This document shows, piece after piece, positions 8,381 through 17,158 of a stretch of 64,000 nucleotides of DNA. Under the pieces are notes generated by a model, which did not search any database, was not told where the DNA came from, and saw only the letters and a program-made list of their open reading frames with translations. Source of the DNA: Salicibibacter cibarius (GTDB lineage Bacteria; Bacillota; Bacilli; Bacillales; Marinococcaceae); assembly GCF_016495725.1 (NCBI RefSeq), contig NZ_CP054705.1:930001-994000 (forward strand), in the 5' to 3' direction. The translations under genes were made by a program, and so were the position numbers. How positions within the stretch are numbered: the first letter of the stretch is position 1; each line of letters begins with the position of its first letter.

Positions 8381-9424
8381 ATGAGCAATTCCAACAAAGA
8401 AGTTAACGTTTTATGGTTGTCTCAGGAAGAGTGTATTGAAGGCGGCGCGAAAAATATGGACATGATTTTGGAAAATGTAGAAAAAGTTAATTTATGGCTA
8501 GCGGAAGATAAAGTCGTTGAACCGGAGTTATTACATCTGCTATGGGAAGAAGGTAATTACTCAGGTAAGCGAATCGGGGTCCATGCGGCACTTATTCAGT
8601 CTGAAGAGATGCAAGTTGCTTCTGTTAAAGGTATTCCAAGTAATCCGATGAATCCGGTTGAAAGGCAGACACCAAGGTCGAATGGCATGATTATTCTATA
8701 TGATGAAGACACCGGATACCCCTTTGCGGTTATGGATGACACAATTGTAAGCGCTTTGCGCACTGGTGCTTCAAGCGCGCTTGGTGCCAAATATTGCGCT
8801 AGGCCTGATTCTGAAATTCTTGGTTTAGTTGGTTGTGGCGTTATCCAGAACGCGCACATCGAAGCGACAAGCCGAGTGATGAAAAATATAAAAACCGTAC
8901 GATTGTATGATGTTGACAGGGAGCGAGCAGAAAAGTTCGCCGCAAAATGGGAACATTTAGGGTATACATTTGAAATTTGTAATAATGTTGAAGAGGCAGT
9001 CGCACAGTCCGATATTGTGTATACAGCAACAAATGTGAATTTAGGAAATGAATATATTCCTAAAGAGTGGATAAAAAAAGGTTCTTTCCATTCTGGTGTT
9101 TCCATGTGGGATCACAAAGATGAAGCTATTTTAGAAGGTTTTAATAAACATTGCATGGACTATAAACTTCGTTTAAATGATGATAAATATCCTTTATCAG
9201 AATTAACGAAAGCCGGGCGAATGGATCAGAACGATATTACTGAACTAGGGCAAGTGATCAAAGGAAATAAAGTTTGTCGAGAAAATGAGGATGACAGCAT
9301 CTTTTTTGTAACGTTAGGCCTATGCGCGACAGATACAGCGAATAGCTATCAAATTTACCAAAATGCGAAAGAACGTGGATTGGGTACGGAAGTGAAATTG
9401 TGGTCTGAACCTGCCATGTACTGA
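8381..9424 (+). CDS. Ornithine cyclodeaminase / mu-crystallin family NAD(P)-dependent enzyme
   Basis: A 347-residue member of the OCD superfamily. The motif SALRTGA is at residues 124-130 and the dinucleotide-binding GCGVIQ at 151-156, followed by the family's acidic strand end (VRLYDVD). The family includes ornithine cyclodeaminase (makes proline), 1-pyrroline-2-carboxylate reductase (makes proline), alanine dehydrogenase, SbnB and EutC; relatives are sometimes labelled tyramine oxidase subunit B. It starts at ATG 8381 after AAGGAG and is the first gene of the operon, 22 bp ahead of a P5C dehydrogenase. Proline formation from a cyclic imine or ornithine would fit this neighbour; the exact reaction is not determined. 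Confidence 0.82.
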   Translation: MSNSNKEVNVLWLSQEECIEGGAKNMDMILENVEKVNLWLAEDKVVEPELLHLLWEEGNYSGKRIGVHAALIQSEEMQVASVKGIPSNPMNPVERQTPRSNGMIILYDEDTGYPFAVMDDTIVSALRTGASSALGAKYCARPDSEILGLVGCGVIQNAHIEATSRVMKNIKTVRLYDVDRERAEKFAAKWEHLGYTFEICNNVEEAVAQSDIVYTATNVNLGNEYIPKEWIKKGSFHSGVSMWDHKDEAILEGFNKHCMDYKLRLNDDKYPLSELTKAGRMDQNDITELGQVIKGNKVCRENEDDSIFFVTLGLCATDTANSYQIYQNAKERGLGTEVKLWSEPAMY

Positions 9425-9446
9425 TTATTTTAAGGAGGTGTTTTGC

Positions 9447-10994
9447 TTGGCAGTTGCTCCGTTCAAAAATGATGCACCAATAGATTGGGAAGCACCCGAA
9501 AACAGGACTATTTTAAATAAAAATCTGGAATTTGTTAAATCGAAATTTGGTGAGGAGTATCCTCTAATGATTGGGGGGGAGGAAGTTTTAACTGAAAATA
9601 AACGACCTTCTTACAATCCAGCCGTCCATAGTGAAGTTGTAGGTTACGTTAACCAAGCTAGTCAAGATCATATAGAAACAGCGATATCTGCTGCCAGAAG
9701 TGCATATGAAAGCTGGGGCCAAACAACTTTTCAAGAACGCTCATTGTATTTATTTAAAGCAGCTGAAATTATGAAACGTCGTAAAGCCGAGCTTGTCGCT
9801 TGGCAAATATACGAGGCAGGAAAAAATTTCGCAGAAGCGGATGGGGAAATTAACGAAGCCATTGATTTTCTGGAGATGTATGGGCGTCTAGCCATTGAGC
9901 TTGACCAAGGGCAAGATCTTGTATCATTACCAGGCATAGAAAATCGACTTGAATATAAACCACTAGGGGTAGGAGCCGTTATTTCTCCATGGAATTTCCC
10001 AATAGCCATTGTGACTGGTATGACAGTATCAGCCATTGTAACTGGCAATACTGTATTACTAAAACCTGCAGCTTTAACACCAGTTATTGCGGCGAAGTTT
10101 ATGGAAATCATGCATGAAGCCAATATACCCGACGGTGTTATTAATTTTATCCCAGGATCGTCTGGTGAAATTGGCGATTACATGGTAGCCCATCGAGACA
10201 TTAACTTCATTTCGTTTACTGGATCCAAAGAAGCGGGTTTGCACATCGATGAAATGGCACACAAAAGAATACCTGGCCAACGCTGGATTAAACGTGTCAT
10301 ATCGGAAATGGGCGGTAAGAACGGTGTTGTTGTTGATGAATCAGCTGATCTTGATGCTGCAGCCGATGGCATTGTTACGTCAGCATTTGGTTATCAGGGA
10401 CAAAAGTGTTCTGCTGGTTCAAGAGCTATCATTCATGAAAACGTTTATGATGAGATGGTTGATAAAATTACCAAGCGAACGCAAGCGCTTCAAGTTGGAC
10501 CTGGGGACGAAAACAATGCGATTAATCCCGTCATTGATAATAAAGCATTCAAGGAAATTAATGAATATATTGAAATTGGAAAAAACGAAGGTACGTTGGT
10601 TTTTGGAGGCGACAGTGATGATGCGGAAGGGTACTATATTACACCAACCATTTTTAAAGACGTGCCACCAGAATCCCGTATTATGAAAGAAGAAATTTTT
10701 GGTCCGGTGCTTGCCATCTGTAGAGTAGCAAATGTTGAAGAAGGTGTGGAAGTATATAACAACACCGAGTTTGGATTAACAGGGTCCTTATACACGAATA
10801 ATCGTGAGCAAATCATGTATGCTCGTCAAAAAATGGACTGCGGCAATTTGTTTTTTAACGGTAAATGCACAGGCGCTTTAGTAGGTGTACAGCCGTTCGG
10901 CGGCTATTACATGTCGGGTACAGGTTCAAAAACAGGTTGCAAAGACTATCTATTAAATTTTGTGCAAGCAAAAACGATTGCTGAAAACTTTTGA
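9447..10994 (+). CDS. 1-pyrroline-5-carboxylate (L-glutamate gamma-semialdehyde) dehydrogenase
   Basis: 515 residues, the exact usual length of RocA/PutC-type P5C dehydrogenases. It converts P5C or glutamate semialdehyde to glutamate with NAD+. Aldehyde dehydrogenase landmarks: SPWNFPIAI, catalytic Glu287 in SEMGGKNG, FTGSKEAG, and catalytic Cys321 in GYQGQKCSAG; the YEAGKNFAEADGEINEAIDF segment (20 residues) is typical of the P5C subfamily. TTG 9447 is the start because TAAGGAGGTG lies at 9431-9440; a GTG at 9438 is inside that ribosome site. Lying between an OCD-family enzyme and a Rieske oxygenase, it ties the operon to proline/glutamate metabolism. A proline dehydrogenase gene is not seen in the window. 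Confidence 0.92.
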   Translation: MAVAPFKNDAPIDWEAPENRTILNKNLEFVKSKFGEEYPLMIGGEEVLTENKRPSYNPAVHSEVVGYVNQASQDHIETAISAARSAYESWGQTTFQERSLYLFKAAEIMKRRKAELVAWQIYEAGKNFAEADGEINEAIDFLEMYGRLAIELDQGQDLVSLPGIENRLEYKPLGVGAVISPWNFPIAIVTGMTVSAIVTGNTVLLKPAALTPVIAAKFMEIMHEANIPDGVINFIPGSSGEIGDYMVAHRDINFISFTGSKEAGLHIDEMAHKRIPGQRWIKRVISEMGGKNGVVVDESADLDAAADGIVTSAFGYQGQKCSAGSRAIIHENVYDEMVDKITKRTQALQVGPGDENNAINPVIDNKAFKEINEYIEIGKNEGTLVFGGDSDDAEGYYITPTIFKDVPPESRIMKEEIFGPVLAICRVANVEEGVEVYNNTEFGLTGSLYTNNREQIMYARQKMDCGNLFFNGKCTGALVGVQPFGGYYMSGTGSKTGCKDYLLNFVQAKTIAENF

Positions 10995-11028
10995 TTTATA
11001 AATATATTAAGAAGGGGAGGTTATTAGC

Positions 11029-12189
11029 ATGAAATCAATTGAAGGTGGCTTTCCAAGTTACGCGAAGTTCGAACCAACAGCTCCGGCATGTGATTATTAT
11101 GATCCCGATCACTTTCAAAAAGAGTTAGATAAAATTTGGTTTAAAACATGGTTACTTGCAGGAAGAGAAGAAGAAATTCCGCATAGTGGCGACTATAAGA
11201 CGGTCCAAATTGCACATGAAAATTTCATTGTTACCCGCGGATCAGATGGTAAGGTCAATTCTTACTATAATGTATGTCGACATCGTGGTTCCCGTTTGTG
11301 TACTGAAGAGTCAGGGCACTTCAACAGAGGAAGGATCATCTGTCCATACCATAGTTGGATGTACAGCGGGGACACTGGTGAATTGACAAAAGCGCCAAAT
11401 ATCTCGGACGAAGATGAAGGTTTTGATAAAAGTGAGCATTCTCTGGTAAGCATAAAAACAGAAACATGGGATGGATTTATTTGGATTAATGCTGATCCAG
11501 ATGCTCCTTCCTTAGCAGAAAGTTTTAATTTGCCAGAGTCATGGTCGATTTATGAAAACTATCAAATGCACCGACTGAAAATAGGAAAAACAGGAACCTA
11601 TAATGTAAAAGCAAATTGGAAGATATTAATGGATAATGCAGAAGAATGCTATCATTGCGGTACGATTCATCCGGAATTAAGTCGTGCTACCCCGCCAATG
11701 CAGCCTAGACAATGGGTCGATGAAGAGGTGCCAGAAACAAAGGTTATTAAACATGTTGGCTCTATGGGATTAAATTCTGGTTTCGAGCGCGTGAATGTAG
11801 ATGGGGAAGCTTATCGTCCTGTCTTTCCAGGACTTACAGAAGAAGAAGAACGTAAAATCACCTATATGCACATTTTTCCGCATTCCTATATTTGCATGGC
11901 TTCTGACTATGTGTTCATTGCAGCAATATTCCCGGTTAAAGCAGACGAATCAGTGGTGAAGGGATACTGGTTATTTGATCCAGATGTTATGGAAAAGAAA
12001 GATTGCTATATCGAAGATGCAGTTGAATTTTGGGATGTAACTTGTCAAGAAGATTGGGCGGCATGTGCACTTGCGCAGGAGGGGAATCAATCACGAGCAT
12101 ATAAAGATGGCGGGACCCTCACACCAATCGATTGGCGGGTAGCTAACTTCAAGAAATATGTTCAATCGGAACTTGAAAAAGAAGATTAA
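11029..12189 (+). CDS. Rieske non-heme iron oxygenase, quaternary-amine type, alpha subunit
   Basis: 386 residues. The Rieske [2Fe-2S] ligands are Cys83, His85, Cys105 and His108 (CRHRG and CPYHSW). The catalytic domain holds Glu206, His209 and His214 (EECYHCGTIH) and a likely third ligand Asp342 (CQEDW). The residue bridging to the neighbouring Rieske cluster is Glu206 rather than the Asp of most ring-hydroxylating oxygenases; a bridging Glu is reported for carnitine monooxygenase CntA. Relatives (GbcA, CntA, Stc2) attack glycine betaine, carnitine or proline betaine, usually by N-demethylation. It lies 34 bp after the P5C dehydrogenase gene behind GGGGAGG. With a BCCT carrier nearby, proline betaine or a derivative is the favoured substrate (inference). 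Confidence 0.88.
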   Translation: MKSIEGGFPSYAKFEPTAPACDYYDPDHFQKELDKIWFKTWLLAGREEEIPHSGDYKTVQIAHENFIVTRGSDGKVNSYYNVCRHRGSRLCTEESGHFNRGRIICPYHSWMYSGDTGELTKAPNISDEDEGFDKSEHSLVSIKTETWDGFIWINADPDAPSLAESFNLPESWSIYENYQMHRLKIGKTGTYNVKANWKILMDNAEECYHCGTIHPELSRATPPMQPRQWVDEEVPETKVIKHVGSMGLNSGFERVNVDGEAYRPVFPGLTEEEERKITYMHIFPHSYICMASDYVFIAAIFPVKADESVVKGYWLFDPDVMEKKDCYIEDAVEFWDVTCQEDWAACALAQEGNQSRAYKDGGTLTPIDWRVANFKKYVQSELEKED

Positions 12190-12288
12190 AAAAGATATAG
12201 GATATGTACTGTGTAAGTATATATACGGTGCCATATCCTTTTTATCAAATGAACTTCAGTTTTGAATGTAAAAAAAGGGGTGAGATAA

Positions 12289-12639
12289 ATGACGAATCAA
12301 ACAATGGATTTTGATTTTCAATTGAATGGTAGTAGTGGGTACACTTTTGTGGCATCTAGTGATTCGATCGCTGATGGTGACATGATCGAAGTGACAGTCG
12401 GGAAAGAAACTGTGGTTGTGGCACGTTTATATGGTTCTGTATATGCGGTAGACGGTATATGTACACATGCTTATGCCGAGTTGATCGATGGTGAATTGGA
12501 GGACCATTGTTTGTATTGCCCCCTTCATTTTGCCAGTTTTGATATCCGAGACGGTTCCGTCACGGAAGGGCCGGCTGATAAACCCTTGCCAGTGTATGAC
12601 GTGTTAGAACAAGATGGTTTTATATGGATCAAAGGCTAG
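12289..12639 (+). CDS. Rieske-type [2Fe-2S] ferredoxin
   Basis: A 116-residue single-domain Rieske protein. The cluster ligands are in CTHAYAEL (Cys and His) and CPLHFASFD (Cys and His), about 20 residues apart, as in BphF/NirD-like ferredoxins. It would shuttle electrons from the reductase encoded at 13140 to the oxygenase encoded at 11029. It starts at ATG 12289 behind AAAAAGGGGTGAG, about 100 bp after the oxygenase gene. A separate Rieske ferredoxin differs from the characterised GbcAB and CntAB systems, which use one fused flavin/plant-type ferredoxin reductase. Confidence 0.9.
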   Translation: MTNQTMDFDFQLNGSSGYTFVASSDSIADGDMIEVTVGKETVVVARLYGSVYAVDGICTHAYAELIDGELEDHCLYCPLHFASFDIRDGSVTEGPADKPLPVYDVLEQDGFIWIKG

Positions 12640-13139
12640 TGTTGAGCGGGATTATTAGCTAAGAAACAGTGTGGCTACGTTGCCGTAGCCACCATTTACC
12701 TTAAAATAGTTATTTGCTCTAAAAATGAGCATATCTGCTTCATGAATTGGTAATATTTTAACACTACAACAGGATGAATGCTTTCTGGTGAATCTTAAAA
12801 AAGATACCCTATGTAAGAAGCTGGTTCAAAATATAGATTGAACCACCTCAAGTTCTGATTAGCAAATTATTTTCTTTATTAGTCCTACAATGCCTTCAAT
12901 GCAAAATTGTTTCCATACAAAATTAAAAACAAATCGGTGTTCATGTTTAGCTCCAGGTGCTGAATGACGTGAGTCACTTCAAACATGCTAGTCGCCAGAA
13001 AGCGATTTCAGTCACATGCTTTCCAATACTGATCGCCTAAACCTAAAGCGTCTAGAGCTTTTCTTAAAGGATTGGTCCATTTATAAAGTGCAACCCTTCA
13101 TCAAAAGAAGTGATGCCAAGAGATTGGAGTGTTCGTATT
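12640..13139. other. Intergenic region between ferredoxin and reductase genes
   Basis: About 500 bp without a supportable gene. The hairpin at 12671-12692 is the only clear structure. The length suggests the reductase is transcribed from its own promoter, although none could be read with confidence. Confidence 0.4.
12671..12692 (+). terminator. Strong hairpin after the ferredoxin gene
   Basis: GTGGCTACG and CGTAGCCAC form a perfect 9-bp stem with a TTGC loop, 31 bp after the ferredoxin stop. There is no proper T-run after it, so it may be an mRNA 3'-end stabiliser or a weak terminator. Confidence 0.5.
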
Positions 13140-14369
13140 ATGACGACGAGTAAACCTATCGTTATCATTGGAGCGGGTATAGCTGGCGTCCATGCCGCTG
13201 AAACGCTCCGTAATGGAGGATATGAAGGTCGAATCCTGCTCATTGACCGTGATACACAGTTACCTTATGATCGTCCTCCATTATCAAAAGAGTTTATGTT
13301 AGGGGAAGTATCAGAAGCAAATATACATTTACGAACCCATGACACTTTTAATAATCTTCGTATTGAATTAAAGCTAGGTGTTGAGATTACCTCCATTGAT
13401 GCTGAAAAACAAATGGCCATTGCATCAGATGGTACGATCATTGAATGGGAAAAACTTCTCTTAACGACAGGCTCTCGTTTAAGGCAATTACCAGTAAAAG
13501 GAGCCGAACTTGAGGGCGTTCATTATTTAAAAACACTGTCCGATGCGAATAATCTTCGCCGCAAATTGGGTGATGTTCAGCAGGTTGCCATTGTTGGAGC
13601 AGGGTTTATTGGTGCGGAGCTTGCTTCGTCACTCAAAAAACTGGGAAAAGAAGTGACCGTGCTAGAGCGCATGCCGCTCCCATTAGCACACATTCTTGGT
13701 GAAGAAATGGGAGAGTATTTTCTTCAGTTACATCAATCTAAAGGAATACAGGCTATTACAGAAGATACGGTAGTTGAATTTGGAGGGACGTCACAAGTTG
13801 AGAAGGTCCTGACAGAGAATGGTCGGGTCATTCCGTGTCAAGCTGTTATTGTTGGGATTGGCGTTATACCCAATACAATTTTGTCCGATGACAAACTGGA
13901 TATGGATCGTGGGTATGTTGTAAACGAATTTGGAGAAACATCGCTAAGAAATGTGTATGCTGCAGGGGATTGCGCGGTGTGGCCATATCAGGGGACCAAT
14001 ATTCATATCGAGCATTGGGACCATGCTATGAATCATGGCAAAAGTGTCGCAAATAATATGCTGGCAGAAGACCCCGCGCCTTATGAAACCATTCCCTATT
14101 TTTGGTCCGATCAATATGATCACCGTTTGCAATATTTTGGGCATACAAAGGATTGGGCGACCACTGTGTTACGGGGAAATGTGAAAGATCAACAATTTAC
14201 GTATTTTTATTTAGATGAAAATGGCGTGATAGAGGCAGCACTACTCGTGAATCAACCGAAAAATGCGCTAGCCGTCCGTCGTTTGATAAAACAACAACAG
14301 CCCGTTGATTCTGATTTGCTATCCGATCCGGACGTAAATTTGAAAAAAGTGCATTTACAAGTTAATTAA
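13140..14369 (+). CDS. NAD(P)H:ferredoxin reductase of a Rieske oxygenase system
   Basis: A 409-residue FAD pyridine-nucleotide-disulfide-type reductase similar to BphA4/RhlA4 reductases. The FAD site GAGIAGVHAA is at the N-terminus, the NAD(P) site VGAGFIGAELAS lies near residue 150, and the second FAD motif NVYAAGDCA near residue 270. It passes electrons from NAD(P)H to the Rieske ferredoxin at 12289. ATG 13140 is chosen because TTGGAG precedes it by about ten bases; GTG 13110 is an upstream alternative. Together with the genes at 11029 and 12289 it forms a complete three-component oxygenase. Confidence 0.88.
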   Translation: MTTSKPIVIIGAGIAGVHAAETLRNGGYEGRILLIDRDTQLPYDRPPLSKEFMLGEVSEANIHLRTHDTFNNLRIELKLGVEITSIDAEKQMAIASDGTIIEWEKLLLTTGSRLRQLPVKGAELEGVHYLKTLSDANNLRRKLGDVQQVAIVGAGFIGAELASSLKKLGKEVTVLERMPLPLAHILGEEMGEYFLQLHQSKGIQAITEDTVVEFGGTSQVEKVLTENGRVIPCQAVIVGIGVIPNTILSDDKLDMDRGYVVNEFGETSLRNVYAAGDCAVWPYQGTNIHIEHWDHAMNHGKSVANNMLAEDPAPYETIPYFWSDQYDHRLQYFGHTKDWATTVLRGNVKDQQFTYFYLDENGVIEAALLVNQPKNALAVRRLIKQQQPVDSDLLSDPDVNLKKVHLQVN

Positions 14370-14416
14370 GACGAGCGAATGCTGATTTTGTTGATTAAAA
14401 CCTCTTCTCATTTTCG

Positions 14417-14428
14417 TAATCATGATTA
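14417..14428. promoter_or_regulatory. Candidate operator TAATCATGATTA before the MDR gene
   Basis: A perfect 12-bp palindrome with the same half sites TAATC/GATTA as the sites at 7872, 8219 and 8250. It lies between the reductase stop and the oxidoreductase at 14642, extending the putative TetR regulon downstream. No matching -35/-10 pair could be read with confidence. Confidence 0.5.
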
Positions 14429-14641
14429 TGTTTTGCATCGTCAACAGTAGCAATGGTGAGCTACGTTAAGTAACTATAGGATAATCCGGCATACTTGCTC
14501 CCCTTGGTATCACCATGAAAGGAAAATATGACATCTACGTAAAAAGGGTGTTATGGTAAACTAGCGTGCCTTATTAACGAGTTATTGGATAATGCTTATT
14601 GATTAAAATTGCAAACAGGTATTTAAAAAAGGAGAATCATA

Positions 14642-15745
14642 ATGAATGCAGTGCCAAAAAAAATGCGTGGTGTCCATTTAACAGGACTGGGGGGCTTTGA
14701 AAAACTAGAATATCGCACAGATATTGATGTTCCAACCCCCAAGTCAGGAGAAGTATTGGTGAAAATCGGTGCAGCAGCTGTAAATAATACAGATGTGAAC
14801 ACGCGTATAGGATGGTATTCAAAAAGTGTAAACGCGTCAACCAATACAGGTGGAGACTCTGGGTTTGAAGAAGAGGTTCAAGACGATGGCACATGGCTTG
14901 GCCAAGCCATGGAATTACCTAGGATCCAAGGGGCTGATGGTTGTGGCACGATTGTCGCTGTCGGGGATGGTGTCAGTCAAGAAAGACTAGGTGAAAGAGT
15001 ATTAATACGTACAGTTCAACAAAGAGAATCAAGTGAAGAAGGCATAGAATCTATTACGTTTGGATCAGAATGTGATGGTGCTTTTGCCGAATACGCAACA
15101 GTCGTTTCAGAAGAAGCTTTTGCTATTAATTCAAGTTTATCTGATAAAGAACTTGCAACGTTTCCTTGCTCATATGGAACTGCTGAAAACCTTATTCATA
15201 AAGTAGGGGTCAAAAAGGATGATGTTGTTTTAGTAACTGGCGCATCAGGTGGCGTCGGTTCTGCACTTGTACAGTTAGTAAAAGTAAGAGGTGGCAAGGT
15301 TATTGCTGTTTGTGACAATAATGAAGAAAAAGTAGAAAGAGTTAAGAGCTACGGTGCTGATGAGATTATCTTCAGAGGGGATAGTTTTGTAGAAAAAATT
15401 GGAAAGATGAAAGTAGATGTCGTTTTAGATGGGGTGGCTGGAAAACAATGGCCGGAGTTTTTGGAGATATTGAAAAAGGGCGGAAAATACGGCGTTATTG
15501 GCGCAATTGCTGGATCCTTAGTAGAGCTCGATGTTCGTAATCTTTATTTGAAAGATTTGAGTCTTTTTGGAGCCACATATCAATCAAAAGAATCATTTTT
15601 GAATCTCATTAACTATATCGAAGAAGGAAAAATTAAACCCATCATCGCAAAAGAATTTCCGCTAAAGGATATTGTAGAAGCTCAAAAAACTTTCTTGTCA
15701 AAAACACTAGCTGGTAAATTTGTACTTGATGTTACTGCTGAATAG
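14642..15745 (+). CDS. MDR-superfamily alcohol dehydrogenase / quinone oxidoreductase-like protein
   Basis: 367 residues. The GroES-like half is followed by a Rossmann half with the motif VTGASGGVGSALVQL near residue 197 and the nucleotide-discriminating strand VIAVCDNNEEK. The conserved structural-zinc cysteines of zinc alcohol dehydrogenases are not obvious, so it resembles the zinc-independent quinone oxidoreductase group. Substrate unknown. It starts at ATG 14642 behind AAAAAAGGAGAA and lies 54 bp before the proline-racemase-family gene, probably in one transcript, with a candidate TetR operator upstream. Confidence 0.82.
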   Translation: MNAVPKKMRGVHLTGLGGFEKLEYRTDIDVPTPKSGEVLVKIGAAAVNNTDVNTRIGWYSKSVNASTNTGGDSGFEEEVQDDGTWLGQAMELPRIQGADGCGTIVAVGDGVSQERLGERVLIRTVQQRESSEEGIESITFGSECDGAFAEYATVVSEEAFAINSSLSDKELATFPCSYGTAENLIHKVGVKKDDVVLVTGASGGVGSALVQLVKVRGGKVIAVCDNNEEKVERVKSYGADEIIFRGDSFVEKIGKMKVDVVLDGVAGKQWPEFLEILKKGGKYGVIGAIAGSLVELDVRNLYLKDLSLFGATYQSKESFLNLINYIEEGKIKPIIAKEFPLKDIVEAQKTFLSKTLAGKFVLDVTAE

Positions 15746-15799
15746 GAACTAGCCTTACTTTCGGAATTTGATGAAGAAAAAAGAAGAAAGGGTGAAAAA

Positions 15800-16848
15800 A
15801 TGGCTTTTAAAAGAATGTTTAACGCTATAGAAACTCATTGTGGAGAGCCAATACGGGTGATAACTAGTGGAATACCAACAATTCCGGGAGACTCAGTATA
15901 TGAACAGACGAATTGGTTAAGAGATAATGATGATCAATTTAAAAAACTGATGTTGAAAGAACCAAGAGGATACCCCCTCTTAATTGTGACCTGGTTGTAC
16001 CAGCAAAAGACCCTCGAGCAGCAGCAGGCGTTATTATTATGGAACAAACGGAATATCCCATGATGAGTGGGGGAAACATCATATCTGTAGCAACAGCTCT
16101 TTTAGAGACTGGGATGATTCCTATGGTGGAACCAGTAACAGAATTTAACCTGGAAGCGCCTGCTGGGTTAATTGGCATTAAGGCGGATTGCAAAGACGGT
16201 AAAGTAAAGCAAGTCACGTTTTCAAACGTCCCATCTTTTCCAATTTATATAGATAAAGAAATCGATGTCCCTCATTTAGGAAAAGTTAAAGTAGATGTGG
16301 CTTGGGGAGGGATGTTTTATCTTCTCATTGATGTAAGACAGTTCGAAGGTTTAGAGTTAATACCCGAAATGGGAAAAGAAATTGCGAAAGTATCCGCTTT
16401 ATGTCTGAAAGCCGCGCAAGAGCAGCTCAAAGTGGAGCACCCTGACTATCCCGGTATCGATATGACGGTTACTGAACTTCATGGACCAACGGACAATCCA
16501 AATGCCGATTGGAAAAGTGTAAATACACTTTTTACAGGAGACATTGATTTTGATAAACCCGAAACATGGACGGGTGCACTCGATCGATGTGCTTGCGGAA
16601 CAGGAACGTGTGCTATTATGGCTGTTAAATATGAGAAAGGTGAATTGGAAATAAATGAGTCTTTCCGAAGGGAAGGTTTATTAGGAATTATTTTTACGGG
16701 ACATGCAATAGAAGAAACTGAGTTTTATGGTTATAAAGCAATCGTGCCTACTGTTGGAGGGCAAGCTTGGATTTCTGGCTTTAGTCAGCATGTGTTAGAT
16801 GAAACGGATCCATTTCCGAATGGTTATACGGTTGGAGATATTTGGTGA
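15800..16848 (+). pseudogene. Proline racemase family gene with a one-base frameshift
   Basis: Two reading frames join into one 349-residue protein of the proline racemase / hydroxyproline epimerase / 3-hydroxyproline dehydratase family if one C is added to the run of five C at 15973-15977 (giving RGYPPLNCDLVVPAKDPRAA). In this restored protein the first catalytic position is Ser90 (MMSGGN, where proline racemases have MCGH) and the second is Cys266 (DRCACGTGT). The family acts on proline or hydroxyproline stereocentres or dehydrates 3-hydroxyproline. All downstream motifs are well kept, so the shift is recent, a sequencing error, or a programmed -1 slip. It fits the island's proline theme. 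Confidence 0.85.
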
Positions 16849-17158
16849 GTAATCTAAATCCTGATTCCGTGATGAAATGATTAAAAGGGCTCCGCATTTT
16901 AGATGAGACGCTTAACGATGAAAATTAAACTTTATTCATAGTTTTAGGGTACGCTTAACAAAAGGACATACATTTACACACAGATAAATTGATTATATCA
17001 TTCTGCTTTTTCAAGCTGTATAAATGGAAAAAATTCCGAATATTATAGTCATTAAATTCATACATGTTTTTTAATTCTTTTGCTTTTTGCTTGCCTCTCA
17101 TTTTTACAATGGAATAACAGGCGGTAATAAAGCAAAAAGCGGAGGGGGACGTACTATT
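16849..17158. other. AT-rich intergenic region
   Basis: About 310 bp with no recognisable gene, repeat or clear terminator. It separates the proline-racemase-family gene from the SDR gene, so the latter probably has its own promoter. Confidence 0.35.

Noticed and set aside
8596-9105. Minus-strand frame of 169 codons
   Set aside because: Antisense to the well-supported OCD-family gene, no ribosome site and no recognisable domain.
8381-9424. Calling the OCD-family enzyme an ectoine-pathway EutC
   Set aside because: No EutB, EutD/E or AsnC regulator is nearby; the neighbours point to proline/glutamate metabolism instead.
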